Assembly: GCA_013821525.1 (NCBI GenBank)
Contig: JACDGR010000085.1
Coordinates: forward strand, 1 to 10,656
Length of the DNA: 10,656 bases
Direction of reading: 5' to 3'
Source: Actinomycetota bacterium
GTDB lineage: Bacteria; Actinomycetota; Thermoleophilia; Gaiellales; Gaiellaceae
In this document: positions 4,864-10,656 of the stretch, piece after piece
Layout of the letters: each line of letters opens with the position of its first letter
Numbering within the stretch: the first letter of the stretch is position 1
Program-made: the position numbers and the translations under genes
The notes under the pieces: generated by a model
What the model was told of the DNA's origin: nothing
Database searches by the model: none
Seen by the model: only the letters and a program-made list of their open reading frames with translations

Positions 4864-6163
4864 CATCGTCCTCGAGAACGCGACGACCGAGCTCGCGGAG
4901 TACGAGGCGACCGGTGGCTACGCCGCGCTCGCGAAGGCTCGCGCGATGACGCCGGAGGCGGTCACGGAAGACCTGATCACCTCCGAGCTGCGCGGGCGCG
5001 GCGGCGCGTTCTTCCCCGCCGGCCGCAAGTGGTCGTTCGTGCCCTCGAAGGAACAGCTACCGAAGCCGCACTACCTCGTCGTCAACGCCGACGAGTCGGA
5101 GCCGGGCAGCTTCAAGGACAACGAGATCCTCTCGCGCGTCCCGCACCGCTTCATCGAGGGCTGTCTGATCACCGCGCACGCGATCGACTCGCAGCACGTC
5201 TTCGTCTATATCCGCGGCGAGTACAGCGGCCCGTACGAGATCCTCGTCGGCGCACTCGAGGAGCTGAAGGATCGCCCCGACATCCGCGGCGACGTAACGA
5301 TCGTCGTGCACCGCGGGGCCGGCGCCTACATCTGCGGCGAGGAGACTGCGCTGCTCGAGTCGCTCGAAGGAAAGCGCGGCCAGCCGCGTTCCAAGCCGCC
5401 GTTCCCGGCGATCTCCGGCCTCTACGCATCGCCCACCGTCGTCAACAACGTCGAGACGATCACGACCGTCCCGCCGGTGATCGCGATGGGCGGCGCGGAG
5501 TACGCATCCCTCGGCGTGCCGAACACGCGCGGCTCGCGCGTCGTCTCGCTCTCGGGCAACGTCGTGCACGGAGGCAACTACGAGATCGAGCCGGGGATGT
5601 CGATCAAGGACATCGTCTACAGCCTGGGCGGGGGAATCCCGGACGGCCGCGAGCTGAAGGCCGTCGTACCGGGCGGCTCCTCGACGGTCATCCTCACCAA
5701 AGGGGAGATCGACGTCGGCTACGACTTCGACTCCCTGGCACAGGTGCACACGGCGATGGGCTCGGCGGGCATCGTGGTCCTCGACGACCGCTGTTGCATC
5801 GTGCAGCTCGGCATTCGCTGGTCCGAGTTCTACGAGCACGAGTCGTGCGGTAAGTGCACGCCGTGCCGCGAGGGCACCCGCTGGCTGACGGCGATACTCC
5901 GTAAGCTCGAGGACGGTCGTGCGACCCAGGGCGACCTCGACCTGCTGCTGAGCGTGTGTGACCGGATCAACGGCAAGTGCCTCTGCCCGCTCGGCGATTC
6001 CGACGCGATCATCATCGCGAGCTACGTCGCGAAGTTCCGCGACGAGTTCCAGGCGCACATCGACAACGGCGCGTGCCCGTTCGGCGGCGAGTCGTCGCTC
6101 GACGGCGTGCTCGCGCCGATCCAGATGCACACCCATTCGCCTGTTGCGGAGGTGCCGGCGTGA
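4853..6163 (+). CDS. nuoF: NADH-quinone oxidoreductase subunit F (NuoF, 51-kDa, NADH/FMN-binding)
   Basis: NuoF binds NADH and FMN and starts electron transfer through cluster N3. The 436 residues show the Rossmann-like loop RGRGGAFFPAGRKWSF (about 47-62), NADESEPGSFKDN (78-90), GAYICGEETALLESLEGKRG (157-176) and PTVVNNVET (194-202). The N3 ligands are C332, C335 and C338 in ESCGKCTPCREGT and C378 in CPLGDS. The GTG at 4853 has GGAGGAG six bases upstream and lies inside the end of nuoE; the longer frame from 4760 has no family similarity. In the FMN loop the usual GGAGFPTG reads GGAFFPAG, with Phe53 at a normally invariant Gly, while the flavin-contacting GRG and Lys59 and the NADH-stacking Phe54 and Phe62 remain. 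The stop overlaps nuoG by GTGA. Confidence 0.97.
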   Translation: MAPDIVLENATTELAEYEATGGYAALAKARAMTPEAVTEDLITSELRGRGGAFFPAGRKWSFVPSKEQLPKPHYLVVNADESEPGSFKDNEILSRVPHRFIEGCLITAHAIDSQHVFVYIRGEYSGPYEILVGALEELKDRPDIRGDVTIVVHRGAGAYICGEETALLESLEGKRGQPRSKPPFPAISGLYASPTVVNNVETITTVPPVIAMGGAEYASLGVPNTRGSRVVSLSGNVVHGGNYEIEPGMSIKDIVYSLGGGIPDGRELKAVVPGGSSTVILTKGEIDVGYDFDSLAQVHTAMGSAGIVVLDDRCCIVQLGIRWSEFYEHESCGKCTPCREGTRWLTAILRKLEDGRATQGDLDLLLSVCDRINGKCLCPLGDSDAIIIASYVAKFRDEFQAHIDNGACPFGGESSLDGVLAPIQMHTHSPVAEVPA

Positions 6164-8253
6164 GCGAGCCGCAGGCCGACCTCGTGACGGTGAAGGTCGA
6201 CGAGCGCGAGATCCAGGTGCCGAAAGGCACCGGCATGGTCGAGACGGCTGCGGCCGCCGGCATCGAGATCCCGGTCTTCTGTTACGAGCCGCGGCTCGGG
6301 CCACCGGTCGGCGCCTGCCGCATGTGCCTCGTCGAGGTCGAGGGCATGCCGAAGCTGCAGGCCGGCTGCACGCTGACGGCGCAGGACGGCATGGTCGTGA
6401 AGACCGCGCGCACGTCGGATCAGGCGGCCGAGGGCCAGAACGCGACGCTCGAGTTCATCCTCGTCAACCATCCGCTCGACTGCCCCGTCTGCGACAAGGG
6501 CGGCGAGTGTCCGCTGCAGGATCTGACGTTCCGCTACGGCCCCGGCAACACGCGCATGCGCTTCCCGAAGCGCACGATGGAGAAGCCGATCCCGATCTCG
6601 CCGCTGATCGCGCTGGACCGGGAGCGCTGCATCCTCTGTTACCGCTGCACCCGCTTCAGCGAATCGGTCGCCGAGGACGGGCAGCTCGTCGCGATCAACC
6701 GCGGCGCCTCGTCGGTGATTGCGACCTTCGAGGACGAGCCGTACAAGGGGCACTTCTCGGGGAACGTCACGGAGATCTGCCCTGTCGGTGCGCTCACCTC
6801 GACGCAGTACCGCTTCGAGGCGCGGCCCTGGGAGATCCAGAACGTCCCGACGGTCTGCGGGCTCTGCCCCGTCGGCTGCAACATCACGGCGACGACGCGC
6901 GAGGGCAAGGTGAAGCGCGTCCTCTCGCGCAATCACCCTGAGGTCGACGAGGGCTGGCTCTGCGACAAGGGTCGCTACGCGTTCGATCACCTCGAAGCGC
7001 GCGATCGGATCACGACGCCGCTGCGCAAGAGGGGCCTCCGCCGCTTCGAAGCGAGCTCCTGGGAGGACGCGATCGACGAGGTCGAGCGCCTGCTGCGCGA
7101 GAGCGGCACGACGACGGCCACGGCTCTCTCCGGTGGGGAGTCGGTCGAGGAGGCCTACGCGCTCGCAAAGATCCTGCGGCAGGGCCTCGGGGCGCACAAC
7201 GCGGTGCTGCCCGAGACGCCGTCCCAGCTCGGCGGCTCGCCACTCTCGGCCATTCGCGGCACGAAGACGATTGCCGTCCTCTCCGACGTGCCGGTCGTCG
7301 AGCGCGCGCCGATCGTCGACCTCTGGATCAAGGCCGCCCGACGCTCCGGCGCAACCGTCTCCTATGGCGTGCCGACGGGTGCGGTCGGTGCGCTGATCAC
7401 CGACGACGCAGCGAAGGCGGCTGGGATCGTCGCGGAGCACGTGTACGTGCTCCCGTTTACGCCGAACGGCCGTGGCGTCGCCGATGCGTGGAGTGCCGCC
7501 GGCGACGAGGAACCGGTCGACGAGAAGCAGCGGGTGCTGATCATCTCCGGCGACGAAGCGGCAACCGACCCGAGCGTGCGCGCGCTCGCCGCCGAGGCCG
7601 AGACCGTGATCGGCATCGGCATGTTCGAGGAGAGCTTCCGCGGCATCGCAGACCTCGTTCTCCCGGGCACGAGCTACCTGGAGCGCGACGGCACGACCGT
7701 CAACCTGGAGGGCAGGCTGCAGCGCCAGCGCCGCGCCGTCGTCGCACCTGTGCCCGACGTGCTCGCGTGGCTCTCGAAGCTCGGCGAGCGCTTCGACGTC
7801 GAGCTCTCACCCCACGCCTCCGTGCTCTTCGACGAGGTCTCGGAGCGCTGCTACGGCGGGGTCACCTACGCCGAGCTGGGCGAGCACGCCACGCTCCCGC
7901 CGCTCGCGGCCGAGGCGCAAACCCCTCGACTTAGTGTGGACTCCACACAAACTCAGGGTCAAGCGGAGCGCAGCCCGGGGCTCCGTCTCGTCGCCTACCG
8001 CCCGCTGTTCTCGGGCGCGGCGGTCGAGCGCACCCCGGAGCTCGCGTTCCAGCGGCCGGACCCGGTCGTCGAGCTGTCGCGCGAGGACGCGCAGACGCGC
8101 GGGATCCGCAACAGCCAGACCGTCACCGTCTCGTCGAACGGCACGTCACTGGAGCTACGCGCGCAGGTTGCGCGCGATCTCCTCCCCGGCGCGGTGCGCA
8201 TCGCACGCGACCACGCAGGCGATCTCCACCCGACCGTCGAGGTCAGGCCCTAG
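6160..8253 (+). CDS. nuoG: NADH-quinone oxidoreductase subunit G (NuoG, 75-kDa subunit)
   Basis: This is the largest peripheral subunit and carries most of the Fe-S chain. Ligands visible in the 697 residues are: N1b [2Fe-2S], C41, C53, C56, C70; N5, H104, C108, C111, C117 (HPLDCPVCDKGGEC); N4, C157, C160, C163 and C207; and the optional N7 cluster, C233, C236, C240 and C268. After about residue 285 follows the molybdopterin-oxidoreductase-like region, which is redox-silent in complex I. It is shorter than in E. coli (about 900 residues total) or Thermus (about 780). A C-terminal MGD-binding-like beta domain occupies about 609-697. Residues about 588-603 are an AT-richer linker encoded by an imperfect palindrome. 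The GTG at 6160 has GGAGG seven bases upstream and overlaps the nuoF stop. The TAG shares one base with the nuoH start. Confidence 0.96.
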   Translation: MSEPQADLVTVKVDEREIQVPKGTGMVETAAAAGIEIPVFCYEPRLGPPVGACRMCLVEVEGMPKLQAGCTLTAQDGMVVKTARTSDQAAEGQNATLEFILVNHPLDCPVCDKGGECPLQDLTFRYGPGNTRMRFPKRTMEKPIPISPLIALDRERCILCYRCTRFSESVAEDGQLVAINRGASSVIATFEDEPYKGHFSGNVTEICPVGALTSTQYRFEARPWEIQNVPTVCGLCPVGCNITATTREGKVKRVLSRNHPEVDEGWLCDKGRYAFDHLEARDRITTPLRKRGLRRFEASSWEDAIDEVERLLRESGTTTATALSGGESVEEAYALAKILRQGLGAHNAVLPETPSQLGGSPLSAIRGTKTIAVLSDVPVVERAPIVDLWIKAARRSGATVSYGVPTGAVGALITDDAAKAAGIVAEHVYVLPFTPNGRGVADAWSAAGDEEPVDEKQRVLIISGDEAATDPSVRALAAEAETVIGIGMFEESFRGIADLVLPGTSYLERDGTTVNLEGRLQRQRRAVVAPVPDVLAWLSKLGERFDVELSPHASVLFDEVSERCYGGVTYAELGEHATLPPLAAEAQTPRLSVDSTQTQGQAERSPGLRLVAYRPLFSGAAVERTPELAFQRPDPVVELSREDAQTRGIRNSQTVTVSSNGTSLELRAQVARDLLPGAVRIARDHAGDLHPTVEVRP
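7924..7958. repeat. 35-bp imperfect inverted repeat inside nuoG
   Basis: Centred on C7941, the 15 bases 7934-7948 (GTGTGGACTCCACAC) form a perfect odd-length palindrome. Pairing continues outward to 7924/7958 with four non-matching positions, one of them a G-T pair. It lies in a patch of atypical codons (CGA, CTT, AGT, ACA, CAA, ACT) within an otherwise strongly GC3-biased gene. In frame it encodes part of the linker PRLSVDSTQTQG (residues 589-600). Confidence 0.8.
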
Positions 8254-9254
8254 TGCACGAACCGTGGTGGATCACGATTCCGAAGGCGTTCCTCGTGATC
8301 AACGTCGTGATGGTGTTCTTCGCGTTCACGACGTGGTTCGAGCGAAAGCTGCTCGGACGCATGCAGAACCGCTACGGCCCGAACCGCGCAGGCCCCAAGG
8401 GGTTGCTCGTCCCGATCGCCGACCTCCTGAAGCTGATTCGCAAGGAAGCGTTCGCACCGTCGGCGGCGAAGCAGCCGCTGTACATCATCGCGCCGGTCGT
8501 CTCCATGTTCACGGCGCTCCTTGCCTTCAGCGTGCTGCCGTTCGGCGCGGGCTGGACCGTGGGCGGCAAGTACATCCAGGGTGAGGTCGCGAACCTGCCG
8601 ATCTCGCTGATCCTGATCTTCGCGCTCGGGTCGATCGGCATCTACGGCTTCATCGTCGGCGGCTGGGCCTCGCAGTCGAAGTACTCGATGCTCGGCGCGA
8701 TGCGCACCTGCGCACAGCTCGTCTCGTACGAGGTCTCGCTCGCGCTGAGCGTCCTCGGCGTTGTCCTGATGGGCCAGTCGCTGAGCCTGACCGACATCGT
8801 CGCCAAGCAGCAGACGACGCTCTGGTTCTTCATCCCGCAGGCGGTCGGTCTCGTCGTGTTCCTGATCGGCGGCACGGCCGAGACCTCGCGCGCGCCGTTC
8901 GACCTGCCCGAGGGCGACACGGAGATCGTTGCCGGCTACCACACCGAGTACTCGGGGATGCGCTGGGGGCTCTTCCAGGCGGCCGAGTACGTGAACCTGC
9001 TGACGCTCTCCGGACTCTGCGTGACCCTCTTCTTCGACGGCTACCACTTCCCGTGGGTGCACTCGCTCGACAAGTTCGGACCCGTCTGGTTCACCCTCAA
9101 GCTCTTCATCCTCGTCGGCCTGTTCATCTGGCTGCGCGCCTCACAACCGCGTCTGCGCTACGACCAACTGATGCGCTTCGGCTGGAAGGTGCTGCTCCCG
9201 GTTGCAACCGTCAACGCCCTCGTCACTGCATTCCTGGTGGTGTTGATCAAGTGA
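8253..9254 (+). CDS. nuoH: NADH-quinone oxidoreductase subunit H (NuoH, ND1-type)
   Basis: This 333-residue integral membrane subunit forms the quinone entry channel and links the peripheral and membrane arms. About eight hydrophobic helices are visible (roughly 11-30, 77-97, 117-137, 152-175, 190-207, 245-262, 275-295, 308-329). Family motifs are GPNRAGPKGLLVPIADLLKL (42-61), SYEVSLALSVL (158-168), GGTAETSRAPFDLPEGDTEIVAGY (206-229), TEYSGMRWGLFQAAEY (231-246) and WLRASQPRLRYDQLMRFGWKVLLP (293-316). The loop facing the quinone reads PEGDTE where many homologues have PEAE or PEGE, keeping the acidic character. The GTG at 8253 shares its G with the nuoG TAG (TAGTG), with GAGG ten bases upstream. 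Confidence 0.97.
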   Translation: MHEPWWITIPKAFLVINVVMVFFAFTTWFERKLLGRMQNRYGPNRAGPKGLLVPIADLLKLIRKEAFAPSAAKQPLYIIAPVVSMFTALLAFSVLPFGAGWTVGGKYIQGEVANLPISLILIFALGSIGIYGFIVGGWASQSKYSMLGAMRTCAQLVSYEVSLALSVLGVVLMGQSLSLTDIVAKQQTTLWFFIPQAVGLVVFLIGGTAETSRAPFDLPEGDTEIVAGYHTEYSGMRWGLFQAAEYVNLLTLSGLCVTLFFDGYHFPWVHSLDKFGPVWFTLKLFILVGLFIWLRASQPRLRYDQLMRFGWKVLLPVATVNALVTAFLVVLIK

Positions 9255-9261
9255 GCGCCTC

Positions 9262-9759
9262 ATGAGCTTCGTCGTTCCCAACACCCTGAAGGGCTTCGGC
9301 GTGACGCTGAAGCAGGTGTTCAAGAAGCCGCTCACGCAGCAGTACCCGGAGTACAAGCGGCCGGTGTATCCGCGCTACCGCGGGCGCCATCGCCTGCACA
9401 AGCACGAGAACGGCCTCGAGAAGTGCGTCGGCTGCTCGCTCTGCGCCGCAGCCTGCCCGGCCGACTGCATTCGCGTCGTGCCGGCGGAGAACACTGCAGA
9501 GAACCGCGTTTCCGCGGGCGAGCGCTACGCGCGCATCTATGAGATCAACCTCTCGCGCTGCATCTTCTGCGGCTACTGCGAGCTCGCATGCCCGTTCGAC
9601 GCGATCACGCTCGGCAACGAGTTCGAGATCTCCGAGTACAACCGCGACGACCTGATCTACACGAAGGACATGCTGCTCGCGCCCCCGCGCAAGCGGGTGC
9701 CGGTCGCCGACCGTGACCTCTACGACACCCCGATCCCCTACTACAAGGATCATTCGTAG
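9262..9759 (+). CDS. nuoI: NADH-quinone oxidoreductase subunit I (NuoI, 8Fe ferredoxin type)
   Basis: The 165-residue peripheral subunit carries clusters N6a and N6b, which connect NuoG to NuoB. Two complete CxxCxxCxxxC sets are seen: C55, C58, C61, C65 (KCVGCSLCAAACP) and C100, C103, C106, C110 (RCIFCGYCELACP). The N-terminal amphipathic part (VPNTLKGFGVTLKQVFKKPLTQQYPE) lies along the membrane in known structures. The C-terminal 45 residues are Arg/Lys/Tyr-rich, with YTKDMLLAPPRKR. The ATG at 9262 is seven bases after the nuoH stop. Apart from nuoD this is the only non-overlapping junction in the operon, and only a weak GTGAG precedes it, so translation probably depends on coupling to nuoH. 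An extra C69 lies just after the first set. Confidence 0.97.
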   Translation: MSFVVPNTLKGFGVTLKQVFKKPLTQQYPEYKRPVYPRYRGRHRLHKHENGLEKCVGCSLCAAACPADCIRVVPAENTAENRVSAGERYARIYEINLSRCIFCGYCELACPFDAITLGNEFEISEYNRDDLIYTKDMLLAPPRKRVPVADRDLYDTPIPYYKDHS

Positions 9760-10322
9760 TGGCGAACTTCCTCGTCTGGGCCGTCTGGGTGGTGGCGGCG
9801 TTCGCGTGTCTCGCGAGCGCGCTCGCGGTCGTCTCCTTCCGTAACCCGTTCTACTCGGCGCTCTCGCTGATCGGCAACCTCGCGTCACTCGCCGTGCTGT
9901 TCCTGCTGCTCTCGGGTGAGTTCGTCGCCGCGGGCCAGGTGCTCGTCTACGGCGGCGCCGTGATGGTGATGTTCCTGTTCGTGATCGCCTACCTCGGCGA
10001 CCGCAGCGAGGACTCGCCGTGGTCAGGCGGCCCGTCGTGGCAGATCGTCGGCGCCGTGCTGGCGGGAGGAGCGATCCTCGCCGAGGTGTGCGTCGTCGTC
10101 GGCCTGAAGGCGGGCGATTTCCTCTCGAAGCCCGCGCGCGTCGACCGCTCGTTCGGATCACCGGAGGCGATCGGCAAGCTCTTCCTCACCGACCACCTGC
10201 TCGCGTTCGAGATCACCTCGATCGTGCTGCTCGTCGCCGCGGTAGGCGGCGTGGTGCTCGGCTCCCACGCACGGCAGCACGACCCGCTCGACCGGACGGG
10301 AGAGGTCGATGCACGGGCCTGA
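9759..10322 (+). CDS. nuoJ: NADH-quinone oxidoreductase subunit J (NuoJ, ND6-type)
   Basis: This is a membrane-arm subunit of 187 residues with about five helices (4-26, 31-51, 55-79, 94-116, 146-168). The conserved third-helix region is present: NPFYSALSLIGNLASLAVLFLLLSGEFVAAGQVLVYGGAVMVMFLFVIAYL (29-79), including the pi-bulge segment VYGGAVMVMF. The usual AEF is GEF here, keeping the Glu (E54). A polar loop (about 81-93 and 118-143) and a hydrophilic tail RQHDPLDRTGEVDARA flank the last helices. The GTG at 9759 shares its G with the nuoI TAG (TAGTG), and AAGGA lies nine bases upstream. The 3' end overlaps nuoK by 14 nt, the longest overlap in the operon. Confidence 0.95.
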   Translation: MANFLVWAVWVVAAFACLASALAVVSFRNPFYSALSLIGNLASLAVLFLLLSGEFVAAGQVLVYGGAVMVMFLFVIAYLGDRSEDSPWSGGPSWQIVGAVLAGGAILAEVCVVVGLKAGDFLSKPARVDRSFGSPEAIGKLFLTDHLLAFEITSIVLLVAAVGGVVLGSHARQHDPLDRTGEVDARA

Positions 10323-10617
10323 CATCCAGTGGTACGTCGTGCTGAGCGCGCTCCTCTTCGTGATCGGCGCACTCGGTGTGATGCTGCGCCGCTCGCCCCT
10401 GATCATCCTGCTCTCCGTCGAGATCATGCTCAACTCGGCCAACCTCCTGCTGATCGCGTTCTCGCGCCTGCACGGCCAGGCCGACGGCCAGGTCTTCGCG
10501 ATCTCGGTGATGGCCGTCGCCGCCTCCGAGGTAGTCGTCGGGCTCGGACTGATCGTCGCGCTCGGGCGCCGCAACGTCGAGCTGGACGTCGACAAGCTGA
10601 GGACGCTCCGTGGTTAA
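10309..10617 (+). CDS. nuoK: NADH-quinone oxidoreductase subunit K (NuoK, ND4L-type)
   Basis: This 102-residue membrane subunit has three helices (about 8-26, 31-51, 63-86). The two membrane-buried glutamates essential for proton pumping in E. coli NuoK (E36 and E72) correspond to E38 in LLSVEIMLNSANLLLIAFSR and E74 in VMAVAASEVVVGLGLIVAL. Family length and the GQVFAI loop match. The ATG at 10309 lies within the end of nuoJ, with GGGAG six bases upstream. The stop overlaps the probable nuoL start by 8 nt. Confidence 0.97.
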   Translation: MHGPDIQWYVVLSALLFVIGALGVMLRRSPLIILLSVEIMLNSANLLLIAFSRLHGQADGQVFAISVMAVAASEVVVGLGLIVALGRRNVELDVDKLRTLRG

Positions 10618-10656
10618 GACGGCCGCCTGGGTCTGCCTCCTGCTGCCGCTCGCATC
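10610..10656 (+). CDS. nuoL: NADH-quinone oxidoreductase subunit L (NuoL), N-terminal fragment
   Basis: A GTG at 10610, preceded by TGAGGA six bases upstream (10598-10603), opens a frame that continues to the window edge. It reads MVKTAAWVCLLLPLA, with a hydrophobic helix starting near residue 6 as in NuoL proteins (AWLxPLLPL). It overlaps nuoK by 8 nt. Identity rests on the ribosome site, this short sequence and the universal K-to-L gene order; only 15 codons are visible. Confidence 0.85.
   Translation, partial: MVKTAAWVCLLLPLA

Noticed and set aside
7934..7948. The nuoG palindrome as an operator for an internal promoter
   Set aside because: No -10/-35 pair or downstream leader is visible; nuoH is 300 bp away and directly coupled to nuoG. 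A repeat insertion explains the atypical codons better.
9251..9264. GTG at 9251 as the nuoI start
   Set aside because: It is out of frame with the NuoI reading frame; ATG 9262 is the in-frame start.

Overview
The window is a high-GC bacterial chromosome segment dominated by the 5' part of a NADH-quinone oxidoreductase (respiratory complex I) operon on the + strand. Its order is nuoA-B-C-D-E-F-G-H-I-J-K, with the first 15 codons of nuoL at the right edge. Very high GC, strong G/C preference at third codon positions, many GTG/TTG starts and a separate full ABCDEFGHIJKL order all fit an actinobacterium. A deep-branching lineage such as Thermoleophilia is my guess from the general look of the proteins. 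No rRNA or marker gene in the window can confirm it.

Layout. Positions 1-37 hold the very start of a probable minus-strand gene that leaves the window. Positions 143-721 (minus) encode a 192-residue protein of unknown function with one N-terminal membrane anchor. Positions 722-963 are intergenic and carry two sets of short tandem repeats and small hairpins. Positions 964-1395 (minus) encode an A-type iron-sulfur carrier (ErpA/IscA family) with an unusual Cys/His-rich tail. Positions 1396-1555 are the divergent promoter region between that gene and the nuo operon. From 1556 to the end the nuo genes are packed almost without gaps: most junctions overlap by 1-14 nt, which implies one polycistronic, translationally coupled transcript.

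How the genes work together. NuoE, F and G form the NADH-oxidising module: FMN and NADH sites in NuoF, and iron-sulfur clusters in all three. NuoB, C, D and I form the connecting module that carries electrons to quinone. NuoA, H, J, K and the start of NuoL belong to the proton-pumping membrane arm. All cluster-ligating cysteines I looked for are present, including those of the extra N7 cluster in NuoG. The divergent A-type carrier could supply clusters to this Fe-S-rich complex, but that is inference from position.

The most unusual points are: (i) nuoD has no convincing canonical start codon, although its reading frame and a good ribosome binding site extend about 25 codons upstream to an ATC; (ii) a 35-bp imperfect palindrome with atypical codon use sits inside nuoG and encodes the linker between its last two domains; (iii) three 16-bp tandem repeats run through the stop codon of the A-type carrier gene; and (iv) NuoC carries an internal insertion of about 40 residues. 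I see no new defence, mobile or biosynthetic system. This is a conserved respiratory operon with local oddities.
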